This document shows positions 35,932 to 47,185 of a DNA stretch of 64,000 nt, one piece after another (position 1 is the stretch's first letter; the number at the start of each line of letters is the position of its first letter). The notes beneath the pieces are model-generated. The model saw only the letters and a list, made by a program, of their open reading frames with translations, made no database searches and was not told the origin of the DNA. The stretch spans positions 62,001 through 126,000 of the forward strand of contig QANY01008913.1 of assembly GCA_003255025.1 (NCBI GenBank). The letters are read 5' to 3'. This stretch comes from Datisca glomerata (lineage: Eukaryota; Streptophyta; Magnoliopsida; Cucurbitales; Datiscaceae). The position numbers and the translations under genes are program-made.

Positions 35932-38040
35932 ATGGAGCCTAGACCACAAGATAGTTCAATGTTGTATTTACAGGACCAACATAGATCCCAACATGTTTGG
36001 GACCAAGAGGATTCTCGTGCTTTACATTGTCATCGACATACTACAGTTGTTCATCGGAACATGCCACTCCATAGACGTATTATTCCATAGTTGATACGTG
36101 TTGGATTTTATGGAGTTGCGAGGGTTAGGTTTATCGCCATCGACTAGCACTTGATCATATATTTTGTAGAGAGATGGCATCCTGAAACACACACATTTCA
36201 TATGGCACATGGTGAGTGTACTATTACTCTACAAGATGTGCAAATTGGGATGACGATAACGGTACAAGATGTGCACATCGAGATTGGCTAAAGATATGTG
36301 AAGATTTGTCAGGATTTCGACCAGACCCACGTGATTTACAAGGATCACGTTTACTTATGGCGTGTTTGACTGCACATTTTCCCCCATTATCTAATGATGA
36401 TGACGAGTTTTATGTGCAACGTTATGCACGTGCATATATTTTACAACATATCGGAGGTACCCTTTTTGTGATAAGTCAAATATTAAGGTGCATTTGATGT
36501 TCTTGCTTTTATTAGAAGATTTTACTGAGGCTGGTCAGTATAGTTGGGGTAGTGCATGCCTTGCATGGTTGTATAGGGAGATGTGCAAAGCCAACCATAA
36601 AAATACTTTTGATATTGCTGGCCCACTAGTATTACGGCATTTATGGGCATATGACCGATTTTCACATTTGGCACCAGTGAGGTTGCAATGGGCAAGACAT
36701 GATAATGTCAGGGAAGATGGACTTTCAATGCCACCTCCTCTTTTGGGTATACGGTAAGTAAAATCATTTGATTATTATATATGCATGTTATCATTTACAT
36801 GTATTTAACTGTACAATTTATCTCATAGATGTAGAGATGTTTTTAGTCTCACAGAGAGCTCCACACATGTTCTTGAAGTGTATCGATTTACATTAGACAT
36901 GCAAACTCCAAATCAGGTAATACTATGATTTTTATTTATAATATAGATAATACTCGGGTTTTTTCATATTATTTATAAAATGATTTTTATAGGTTATATG
37001 GAAACCTTATAATGATATTATCCATACACTTCCTGAATATTGCATCATGCACGGAGATATATGACGGTCTGTCTCTCCCCTCATTTGCTTTTATATAGTG
37101 GAATGACACCGACCGGATCGTGTTCTAAGATAATTCGGTATGATTTAATGTGTGCCCAAGCCATGTGATATCGAAAGATGATTGCATGACATCGACTTAA
37201 GGGGGAAATGAACTAAATTGGGGCATCCAACATCAGACATACATTGAGAGATGGGATGAGCGTAGGACACACATTGATAAGGGGCATGTGGATGAACATG
37301 AATATGACAACTCATACATGTTATGGTATCAGGGAATCACACGGCGATACATAACTCAACAGGAAGCGTTATATGATTTAATGATAATTTTTTTTATTAA
37401 TTTATGTAATTAATAGGCTTATATGGTTAGTTAATAAGTAACTGATATAATATTTTTTTTATCTATGCAAACGGAGAGTCTGGACAATATTAACAATTTG
37501 ACACTTGATGATATTGAGCCGTTTTGGATAATGCCTCGAATCCGTAATGTGTGTGAGAACGCCGCACAAGCAATAAGACAAGCAAATGCGGCTTATCAAG
37601 CTCATTTGTCCTGAAGGCATGGAGTGGACAGCTCATCTCAAAGAAGTGAACATGATCACATATGCTTCGAGACGAACCATTTATGCCTCAGCAAGAGCCA
37701 TACACGCCGTTGGTCTTTTATACATTTAGAGGTGAGTCAGTGACTCAACTTGGTTCTACTTCTGAACCATTTCATCAACCTCAACGGTGTAGAGGAGGAT
37801 GAGCTAGTACTCCTGGAGAAGGAGGTAGAAGACGTGCCCAAAACTTACCTATTATGAAAGATGCTCCTATTGTTGATGAAGACCCACATATTATGGAGGA
37901 AGACCCACCACTTATTGTAGAGGAAGAAAGTGTAGCAGCAACTATTATGGAGGAATGTCCATCATCACAAGTAACTCAACTACAAATATATGAAAGACGC
38001 TAAAAAAGAATGAGAAGACGACCACCGTATGGAACATGAT
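35932..38040 (+). pseudogene. Plant mobile domain (PMD, MAIN-like) protein, broken
   Basis: PMD proteins include Arabidopsis MAIN/MAIL1, which act in TE silencing and genome stability, and PMDs that travel within transposons. From ATG 35932 the frame gives MEPRPQDSSMLYLQDQHRSQ. Diagnostic stretches follow with frame changes: [20 protein letters not shown] then TLQDVQIGM (36160-36250). Then comes AGQYSWGSACLAWLYREMC (36528-36590), HLWAYDRFSHLAPVR (36635-36680) and, after probable introns, QTPNQVIWKPYNDI with LPEYC (36900-37050). Intron signals are visible: GTAAGT at 36754, acceptor ATAG near 36830, GTAATA near 36918 and ATAG near 36992. The C-terminal RRRPPYGT at about 38010-38036 is typical. 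Stops and frameshifts are scattered, including an early TAG at about 36088. Confidence 0.75.
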
Positions 38041-38179
38041 TGATTTATATTTTTTATATTTAGATTTTTGTAGAAGAATATAGAATATAAAGTCATAAAA
38101 TTTGTTAAAAATGTATGCTGTTTATTGAGAATGTGTGATAAAGTCATTAAATTTCTACAGGATGGATGATTTTTGTATG

Positions 38180-38400
38180 CAGGTTGTGTTAGGTTGTGTT
38201 GATGATTTTTGTATGTAGGTGAGAGCTTCTGCACTGAAGTCGTCTTTTGTAAAGATGACTTTTGCCAAGTTGAAGTCGTCTTTACAAAAGACATCTTCCG
38301 ACATGGCCATTTCCACCTTAATTTTAGAATTAATTTTAAAACTATTTTATTTCAGAATTTATTTTAAAAACCACATCAAACCCAAAAATTACCCTGGGTA
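38180..38400. repeat. Right terminal region of the MULE (degenerate TIR)
   Basis: Carries GAAGTCGTCTTTTGTAAAGAT and GTCTTTACAAAAGACATCTTC. Their complement occurs in the left end at 33090-33210. It also has a GGCCATTTCC word and an AT-rich outer part with TTTTAAAACTATTTTATTTC, which resembles the complement of the left end. Confidence 0.6.
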
Positions 38401-38740
38401 ACAACTTTTATGAGTTAATTGTCCACATGACAGACATTTGAATTGGAGATGATTATGTCTCGATTAGTCGTCTGTTTAAAAAATATATGACTCAAATTAG
38501 ACTTGGCTAAAAGATAAAAAAGTAAAACAAAATTGGTTTCCATGTCGAGCTAATCTAGTCCGTCTATTTTAAAATGAACAGATCATTTTTTACAGGCATA
38601 CCCCTCTTGTTGGGATTCCAACCAGAGGGAGTCCATTCCTAACAAACAGATGTTTATGAAAGAATTTATGTACCATGCTTATAAGGTTTAAGTTACTATT
38701 CTCATGTTGATACATACAACGGTATAGATCTCACACTCGA
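38401..38740. other. Intergenic DNA right of the MULE
   Basis: No gene or repeat recognised. Confidence 0.5.
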
Positions 38741-38742
38741 TA

Positions 38743-38852
38743 GGGCCTTGTAGTCGAATGGTCAGAACTAAGACTTTCAACCTCAAGATTTAGAGTTCAA
38801 TCACCGATTAATATAATTCTTGCTCCCTTTGAAGAAAAAAAATCACTCACAC
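38743..38852 (+). mobile_element. tRNA-derived SINE-like element
   Basis: GGGCCTTGTAGTCGAATGGTC contains a full Pol III A box (TAGTCGAATGG, 38750-38760). A B-box-like GAGTTCAATCACC follows at about 38792-38804. An A-rich end (GAAGAAAAAAAA) closes the unit. The flanks ATCTCACACTC and ATCACTCACACTC could be an imperfect target duplication. The anticodon region does not fold as a tRNA, so it is not a tRNA gene. Confidence 0.55.
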
Positions 38853-38859
38853 TCACATT

Positions 38860-40308
38860 ATGATGAGGTTGTATATTCAAATCATAATATTCCTACCAAC
38901 CCCAACATTCTTATTAATATTTGCTAGTTAAAATGATATCATATCATTAATTTGAAAAAAAATCTCTCAATTTCTGGTAGATAATAATTTAGTGTGTGCC
39001 CTTAGCAGAATTTTGCATTCTGATTTTGATGAAGAATAAATAATTAGCTTTTGGAGTTTGAAATTTTTGTACCCATTCATTAAATTGTGTGGAAAAGTAT
39101 TGTGTTCAAGAGTACTACGCCTATGAGTACTAAAATTCTCTCCATTGACCTTGGATATGTTTGTTCCTATTCAAATCTTAGAATCAATTTTCTAGAGTGT
39201 AAACAAGTCCTTAGTATCATACATCTGGTGCTAAAACAAGTGACTTACCAGACACATGTTGGAAAACTATCTTAGAGCACGATCCATGAGTTTCATAGAA
39301 TTAGACAAGTTAGTTTTAAAAAAAAATAGACAAGGTTAGGGATAATAATATTATTATTACCACGAGTGTGGTACCGGCACCCGATCCTAATGGATAGGGT
39401 ATGGGGATTTGAAAATGTGTATGTGTGGGGTAAGTGTATAAAAAATATTTACGAGGGTTCAAATCAATGGTCTCCATCCTTATTTACCTTATTATAAAAC
39501 ACATATGATTATCTAATAACTATATGATTAATTCCTATTTTTGTTAAATAATTGTATGTATTTTTCTCCTGGTGTAGAAATCAAGTTGTGAGAATATTTA
39601 AGAATAAAAGAAAATTCGATATGATCATAAGTAATTTTAAATTTAAAATTTCTCAAGAATTAGATGTATTTTTAAATTAGGCTTGTTTTGATTTTCTTAA
39701 CTTGAAATATTATTGTGAGATTTTTTTATATAAATATAGGGAAATAGTTTCACATTGTTATGAATTTATTGTTTACAGATTGTGGAATTTTTCTGGGTAT
39801 TATTATAGGTATGGGGATGGGAAATGTTCACAAGGATGACACTATACAGTATACATTAAAATGCAGGTAAATTGGTGTGACTGTTAACACCCATGGATAA
39901 AAAGAGCTGACTATCTTTCATTCATCGATGAAATGTCTTTCATGGAACTAGTTTTCCTCAATGTTCATCATTGAGATTGTATTATACTGTTTGAATTATC
40001 ATATTGGATTATTCTTATTTTTGTTTCCTTGAGAAAGATGACCAACATTTACTTATTTTAGAATTTATAAACTATACAATTCAGCCCATGTTTAGTTTGA
40101 GGTTTTTGAATTATACATTCTAAGGATTTTAAATTTATAATTTAAATTCAGTGTTTACTTAAACATGGAGTCAAAAAGTTTTGGGGTTCATCATTTGACC
40201 GAACTTGTAATCCTTTGACTGCTGGATTACAAATTCTTATTGGAAGCTTGGATTATATCCAAATCTAAGGCTAATCAAAATCAAAATCAAAATTTGTAGT
40301 TCAACTAT
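38860..40308. other. AT-rich intergenic DNA
   Basis: No gene supported; the frame at 39087-39275 has no recognisable motif. The 39355-39850 part has GGTATGGGGAT-type words at both sides and could be an eroded MITE, but ends are unclear. Confidence 0.45.
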
Positions 40309-43300
40309 ATAATTTTTTTTTTTTTGAGAAAAGCTCAATTCCATTAAAGAAAGAAACAAGTACAGCAAGATCTAAAAAAAATAGAAGCTACATCTTTTTC
40401 AGGAGGGACCAATAATTTCTACTTCTGAGATCTAGGAGTTTGTAGTTGTTCTCAAATCTATGCTTTTGAGGAGTCATGTTGTAGTTAGAGAGCAGAGTAC
40501 GACCTTCTTTAGATTCTTGTGCCTGCAAAAATTCATTCAAGGCAGATTCCCATCTCCTAAGAGAAAGCTCAAGAGATGGGGAGATACCTTTAAACACGAG
40601 CTAACTATAACCACCAAAAACCGTAAGCGAGATCTTAAGAATTGTGGTTGATCGGGTAAGAGGCATAATAGTCAATTTGATTTTAGTGTCCGTTTCATTT
40701 TTTTGAAAAAAAAAATGTTTCAGAAATTTTGATGTTCCGGTTTGCTGTTTCGGAAAAAAATTCGGTCATCTAAAATAATGTTATAAAATTTATTTTATAT
40801 AATATAATTAAGAAAAAAATTGAATCGATAGACTATATCATGCAAATAATACGTAATTATGATTAAAATTTAACAAAATATCATGTTAATGACATTAAAA
40901 TTCAATAAAAATATCATGTTAATGACATTAAAATTCAACAAAAACATCATATTAAATAGCAATATCATCATGAAACACACAAATGTTCAACATCACAACT
41001 AATTTGTTTGAATTTTATCATCATCATCATCATAAAACTTTGTAATTCATGAGTATCTTCATCAAAATGATGACACCATACATCTACAAAAAAACATGTT
41101 GAGAATAATTACAAACCGAAATTCGACCGAAATAGACCAAAATTATGGGTGAAAAATTACAACCCCCTATTGCGTTTCAGTTTTTCGCTGGAACCGAAAC
41201 GTTTCGGCCATTTCGGCCAAAACGAAACAAAATTGACAACTAAGGTAAGAGGCGAGATTTACGGATCAGAAATTTTCAAATTAAAAAGATTGAATTACCT
41301 GGGATCGTATTCATTTTGAGGTATAAGATCGATGCAAACCAAAAGGCTTTCACGAACGGGCAATGAACAAGAAGGTGAGCATAGATTCATACATTTCATT
41401 ACACATAGGACATAATAAATTAACAACCCTGCATTTCCTTTTGAATAGCACATCTCTTGTGGGAAGACAGTCTTTAATACATTTCCAAATGAAATATTTA
41501 AGTTTTGGTACCACGTCCGATTCCCAAATGGATGTCCAAACGCAATGCTCGTTGTATTGGCTACTAGCAACCCTTGGACAAGCTGAATTCAATCCTGGAC
41601 TGAACAGGGCAGTAGCTAAATGAGAGCCAGACCCCACGACATAGACTCCTTACTTCTGGAAGGACCACAAAAAAGAATCTGCTATCCGCTGAGGAGGAAT
41701 CAGAATGCTGCAAATGATGGGAGCTTATTCGTTATTGAATATTCTGCACACTTTAGTACCGTCCCACTTTCAAAGCATTGAATCTTGGTATCCAAGGAAC
41801 ATTCCATATATTGATAGAGTTTCTGTCACCGATTTTCTTTAAAACTCCATGATCTAGTAGGTGCTTTCCCCATATTGTACTCTGCCAACCCCACGATGTG
41901 TTACCCCGGATACCTGCATGAAGAAAATCAACTCTTGGGTAGTATTTATGTTTCAGAACACGGGCAAGAAGCGTTGAAGGATTAGTCATAATCCTCCACC
42001 CGTTCTTTGCTAGGAGGACTCTATTCATGCAAGAGAGATTTTTGAAATTTAATCCCCCTTCCCTTATAGATTTAGTCAATGATTTCCAAGAGGTCCAATT
42101 TATCTTCCTACGGGAAGAGGTGGATCCCCACCAAAATCGGGCCATAATTCTTTCCATGTCCTTAAGAAGGGTGGCTGAGATCTTGAAACATCTCATTGTA
42201 TACACCGGGAGGGACATAGCCACTGATTTGAGTAGTATCTCCTGGCCCACGTTAGATAGAAAGCAATCTAGCCATTAACTTTCTGGTCTAACTTTTTCTT
42301 AATTTCATAAAAAATCAGTTTCTTTGAACCTTCAATAGCCACTGAAAGACCCAAGTGTTTTCCGAAACCCCCACAGTTCAAGATGCTCAAAATATCCGCC
42401 AGATGAGATTGCAAGTTTTGGAGGGGTGTTGGGGTGAGAAGCATAATGAGCTCTTTTGATAGTTTACTAGCTGCCCCGAAGCCTCCTCATACAATTTCAA
42501 AATGTTCCTAAGGCTATTAAATTCATTTTTCGAGACTTGACAGAAAATGATAGCGTCGTCTACAAAAAATAAATGGGATATGGATGGTTACAACCTCCTC
42601 AAGGCAAAACTGTGAATCTTTCCTTCTTCTCCAGCCTTGGATAACGCTCTCGAAAGCACTTCTGCACAGAGGATAAATAAGTAAGGAGATAGTGGGTCTC
42701 CTTGTCTTAATCCTCGCTGTGGAATGAGTCTTTCTGTTAGCTCTCCATTAATTGAAATCTGATAAGAAACCGTTTGAATACATTCCTTGACCCAATCCCG
42801 CCAACCAGAATTGAAGTGAAGTTTGGTTAGGACTCCATCAACCAAGGATCATTCCATCCTTCGTAGGCTTTGGCCATGTCGAGCTTGATGATGGCCTCAC
42901 CCTTAGATCCTTTCATTTTCTGCATTAATGAGTGCAACGCCTAGTGCATGTTTGGGATGTTATCGCTAATTTGTCTTCCTTGTATAAACGCTCCCTGGTA
43001 TTCACTAATCTAAGCTGGCATGAGAGTTTTTAATCGGTTGCTTAGGACTTTAGACACAAATTTGTATGCTACATTGTAAAGGGCAATGGGTCTAAACTCC
43101 TTAATGGATGATGGATGAGCTTTTTTTGGGATTAAGATAATGTGGGTGTCATTTAATCCTTTTGGTGGAATTTCTCAAACAACCGAAGAACATCTTGCCT
43201 AACCAGGATCCAATTTTGTTGGTAGCAACCTGCAGTTATGTCATCTGGTCTCGGGGCTTTTGATGGATGCATTTGATAGAGAGCTTCCAAAATCTCAATC

Positions 43301-43400
43301 TCTATGAAAGCTCCAGAGACAGTTTCCATTTGATCCCTATTTAAAATCTGGTTAAGATGCTCACTGCTTCTTCCACCGGCAAAGGGTGTTGGAGCGTAAA
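40309..43400 (-). mobile_element. LINE 3' part: reverse transcriptase, zf-RVT and tail
   Basis: Minus-strand LINE ending in a poly-A tract (poly-T at 40313-40324). From right to left it has an N-terminal RT part at 43153-43416 (QMHPSKAPRPDDITAGCYQQ) and RT with LRQGDPLSPYLFILCAEVLS at 42588-42845. A FVDD catalytic motif lies near 42555. The RT thumb (41753-42250) reads SLPVYTMRCFKI then FWWGSTSSRRKI and WTSWKSLTKSIREGGLNFKN. Next is the zf-RVT at 41350-41637 (PKLKYFIWKCIKDCLPT, CPMCNEM). The tail at 40388-40597 reads LSLRRWESALNEFLQAQESK, usually located before an RNase H domain that I could not find. It is broken by frameshifts and by the 580-bp element at 40665-41244. Confidence 0.85.
40665..41244. 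mobile_element. 580-bp DNA element with 9-bp target duplication nested in the LINE
   Basis: Perfect GTAAGAGGC flanks (40656-40664 and 41245-41253) enclose a block that interrupts the LINE tail. Ends are ATAATAGTCAATTTG on the left and the complement of AAAATTGACAACTAAG on the right, so only a short TIR with GTCAATTT in common. No coding capacity. Nine-base duplications are typical of Mutator-like elements, so this is probably a non-autonomous MULE; assignment is inference. Confidence 0.65.
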
Positions 43401-45578
43401 TGTTGGGGTTATGCACTCAAAGTATGTGTATTGACATTTTGATATAAAATTTAAATAGGATTATATTTTTCTTATAATTGTTATTATTATTGTTGAATAA
43501 TTTATATAAATATCTGAAAATTTCATATTCATTAATGAGACTATGATCTTGGATTAGTACGAGAAGATAAAAATTATTGATAATGAATAAAATTGTCAGC
43601 AACATATTAAAGTATGAAATTTGGTTGCTAGTTTGGTTCACTAAGCATTATGAATGCGTGCGATCAAGATTCAAATCAATGATGTAGATAGATATCTTAG
43701 TGAATGTACTTTGTATAATAAGATTATATATGACAGGACCGATGTGAATTAATATATTTATCAACGTGTCATTTATCATAAAGATTTAATACACATCAAT
43801 TTGATGATCATATAAAGATCAGTCTGAATCCTGAGTAGTCTTGAACTCCTATGCATGTCTCTGGATTTTTTAATTCACTCGTTAAGGTTTGTTTGTTAAT
43901 CATGCTAGTGACTTTTGTTTTAGATATTCAATAATGTGGATAGCTGAGGACATGATTTTAAAAGATTTACAATCTAAGTTTTCCTAACGGATCGTATATT
44001 GGTTCCTTTAAGTGTTAATTCTGAAACTGAATGGTTATTGGGCTCAAATTTATAATAAGATTATAAAATAGTCATTCACTAGTGGATTAATGGTACTTAA
44101 ATATCAAGAGATAATTAGAAGGGTAAGACGGTAATTTGATCAGTTCTAATTTACGAACCAATAATTGGAGGACAAAACTATATGAAATAATGATGTTAGT
44201 GGATTACATGAGAATACTTTGTAAATACATTATATAACCTCTAAGAGTGCAATTCCATATTTATAGTGAAGTAATAATAGAATTAATAAATAAGATTATT
44301 TAATTAAAGAGTTTAATTAATAATCTGATTTATTGAAGCTTAGGATTATAGGTCGATGGTCTTTAAGTCACCTCTATACTATGTTGTCTAAGGTATGAGT
44401 ATTTCAGGACATGAGAAAATGACCCACTTGGAAAAGGAACTTTTATTCTAGGGCAAGTACATAATTATGAGATAATTATTTATGATTAATTAATTAAAAA
44501 TTAATTAATTGAATTATTTATATATTTACATATAATTTTCAGAAATTATATATATATAAATAACTATCGATTTTTTAATTATCGATAAGTGGGACATAAT
44601 ATCTAATTTATGAAATTAGATAATTAAATTATTATTAGATAATAATTTAAATCAACTAAATATATTATTTGTGAAATAACAGATAAGTTAGTTGATAGGG
44701 ATAAATATATTTTAAATTTTAAATTAACTGATATCTAGATAATTATCTAATTAAAGTAAATATTTAATTCACAGTAATTGTCACGTGTCAATCACTGACA
44801 GAGTATCAAAAATTGACATGGACTTATATGGTATCATGTGGCACTATAGTAGTGAATGACTAATCCTTAAATACCATTAATCCACTAGTGAATAACTAAT
44901 TTATAATCTTATTATAAATTTGAGTTCAATAACCATTCAGTTCTAGAATGAACACTTACGGGAACAAATATACGATCCGTTAGGAAAACTTAGATCTCAA
45001 ATCTTGTAAGATCATGTTCTCAGCCATCAATATTACCAAATCTCCAAAACAAAAGTCACTAGCTTGTTTTCCAAACAAACCTAAACGAGTGAATCAAAAG
45101 TCCAGTGAACATGTGTAGGAGTTCATGATTACTCAGCATTCAAATTGATTTACATACGATCATCAAATTGATGTGTATTAAATCTTTATGATAAATGACA
45201 CGTTAATAAAAATATTAATTCGGATCGCTCCAGTCATATATAACTCATTATATAAAGCATATTCACTAAGATTTCTATCCACATCAATGATCCGGATCTA
45301 GATCACATGCATTCATAATTCTTAGTGAACCGTACTAGCAACCATTCATTAAAGATTTCATATTTTAATATGTCGCTGATAATTTTATTCATTATCTACG
45401 ATCTTAATCCACGAATACTAATATAAGATCATAGTCTCATTAACGAATATGAAATTTTAGATATTTATATAAATTATTCAACAATAATTTAAAAGAACAA
45501 TTATAAGAAAAATGTAATCATCATTAAATTTCATATCAAAATGTCAATACGCATGATTTGAGAGCATAACTTCCAACA
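43401..45578. repeat. 2.18-kb long inverted repeat with LTR-like ends
   Basis: The left arm (43401 to about 44102) and right arm (about 44867-45578) are reverse complements over roughly 700 bp. Examples: left TATTGACATTTTGATAT and right ATATCAAAATGTCAATA, left CACTAGTGGATTAATGGTA and right TACCATTAATCCACTAGTG. The spacer is about 765 bp. Outer ends read TGTTGG and CCAACA, as in Ty1/copia LTR starts, so the structure may be two copia LTR pieces in opposite orientation. No 5-bp target duplication is seen. It lies between the DUF4283 part and the RT part of a LINE. Confidence 0.8.
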
Positions 45579-45890
45579 GAACCAACATCATACTTATGAA
45601 TAATGAGCCAATTGAAACTCCAAGAAGCTTTGAAGAAGATCTTCTCCCTGCTCTAACATTCTCAAACTGTAGTAAGAATTGTTTTCTTCTAAAATTTCAA
45701 TATCCAACCCAAAATCTAGGTTCCAATTTCTCCTCAACACTGAGGCCATGGTTGAAGTGGTGGCAATTTTATCATAGCAGATTTTTCCAACCAGTCACAT
45801 TTCAACTCTATTTTCATCTTGAGGCAGAAGGCCCTCAATATCAATTACCAAATCTTTTTCCGCAAGAGCCAAAAGGAAGTTAATAGAAAC
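45579..45890 (-). pseudogene. LINE ORF1-type DUF4283 fragment
   Basis: The minus-strand translation right to left contains LVGKICYDKIATTSTM, then NWNLDFGLDIEILEENNSYY and LEQGEDLLQSFLEFQ. This matches the plan of the plant DUF4283 domain, found at the N-terminus of LINE ORF1/gag-like proteins. It has in-frame stops. It lies directly right of the inverted repeat and in the same orientation as the LINE RT at 40309-43400. The two are probably parts of one LINE whose endonuclease region is lost. Confidence 0.55.
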
Positions 45891-46171
45891 ACATCAATAG
45901 AAAAATAAATACCAATGCAGTATCTCTACAATAGCACCAATGAATTATACAGAAAATACATAGATTATGGGGACTATCGGGTCCATTTTAATAGTGCCAA
46001 CACGAGAGCTGAATCAAGATTGGTAGATAATTGAACCCAAAAATCAAGTTAAACTAAAAAAACTAACCGAAATGGTTTTTCTAGTTCATTGTTGATCAGC
46101 CGGTTTCGGACATAATTTCTTTAGTTGAATTGCCTGAATGATAGAGAATATGCTTTTGTTCTCCATGATGT

Positions 46172-46558
46172 TTAAGGACGTGCAACCATCCCAAAATATT
46201 TGTCTCGTCTCAAAAAATTGAATTGAACGGGACGGAACGAGATTTTTACTCTTGGTGAGATGAGACGGGACACAAGATAAAAAAATTTGTCCCGACTTGT
46301 CCCGTTCCGTCCCGATTTCTTTATAGATGGGCTAAATTTTTTTTTTAAAATTTGATCCTTCCGTTTTTCAATAACTTTTAATTTTCTAAACTTTAAATCA
46401 ATTTTATTTTTTTACCTAAAATACTCCCCTGGTGTCCTTAATCGTGTCCTGTTCCGCACGGTATTTGTCTTCAACATGGGATGGGATGAAACTAGAAAAA
46501 TTTGTCAGGATGGGACAAATGATTTCAAAATCCGTCTCGTCCCGTGTACACCCCTAAT
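46172..46558. mobile_element. hAT-like MITE (GTCCCG family), second copy
   Basis: Ends GGACGTGCAACCATCCC on the left and CGTCCCGTGTACACCCC on the right (an imperfect TIR), with GGGACGG-type words inside as in the copy at 29932-30274. The internal AT-rich core matches that copy in inverse orientation. Confidence 0.55.
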
Positions 46559-47185
46559 GACGGTCTCCATGGCTTAATTCCGTCATTTTTCTATCACACA
46601 TAGTTATTCAAATAAATTGTTGCCTCTTTTATTATACTTTTTCATGCAGAAATTATAACATTTAATCATTTTAGTATAGAGTTATAGTTTTTAGTCATTT
46701 ATAAACTTAATTAAGTTAATAACTAAGTTAGACCATAATTTTCTATTTCTATTCCACCATTTTAAAATTTGAACCTTACGTTTTTCAATTTTAACTTTTT
46801 AATTTTCTAAACTTTAAATCAATTTTAATTTTTTATCTAAAATACTCGCCTGGTGTCCTTAATCGTGTCCTATTCTGCACAGTATTTGTCTTCAACACGG
46901 GATGGGATGAAACTGGAAAAATTTGTCAGGATGGGACAAATGATTTCGAAATCCATCTCGTCCCATGTACACCCCTAATGACGGTCTCCATGACTTAATT
47001 CCTTCACTTTTCTATCACACAGTTATTCAAATAAATTGTTGCCTCTTTTATTGTACTTTTTATGCGGAAATTATAGCATTTAACCATTTTAGTAGAGAGT
47101 TATAGTTTTTAGTCATTTATAAACTTAATTAAGTTAATAACTAAGTTAGACCATAATTTTCTATTTCTATTCCACCATATTTAAG
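46345..47185. repeat. Tandem duplication, 421-bp period, two copies
   Basis: The segment from about 46345 to 46763 is repeated from about 46766 to 47185. The word GGTGTCCTTAATCGTGTCCT occurs at 46431 and 46852. The unit includes the right half of the MITE plus about 200 bp of its flank (TTATTCAAATAAATTGTTGC). The two units look about 93-95% identical, so the event is fairly recent. Confidence 0.85.

Larger units (their letters stand above)
33000..38400 (+). mobile_element. Mutator-like element (MULE) carrying a PMD gene, inactive
   Basis: About 5.4 kb bounded by degenerate inverted terminal regions. It contains two plus-strand genes in tandem: a MULE transposase pseudogene (33755-35823) and a plant-mobile-domain pseudogene (35932-38040). 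Both are broken by stops, and the transposase has lost its central catalytic part, so the element cannot move itself. The grouping of both genes within one pair of termini is inferred from the matching end sequences. Confidence 0.65.

Noticed and set aside
33000..38400. A new host gene cluster made of DNA-binding, SWIM and PMD proteins
   Set aside because: Inverted termini and the MuDR-type transposase domains show it is a transposable element, and both genes are broken.
38743..38815. tRNA gene call on A-box and B-box matches
   Set aside because: The central region does not fold as an anticodon arm, the acceptor ends do not pair, and an A-rich tail follows, which fits a SINE.
43417..43641. 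74-codon minus-strand frame
   Set aside because: Lies in the left arm of the long inverted repeat, has a hydrophobic and Asn-rich AT-driven composition, and no motif.
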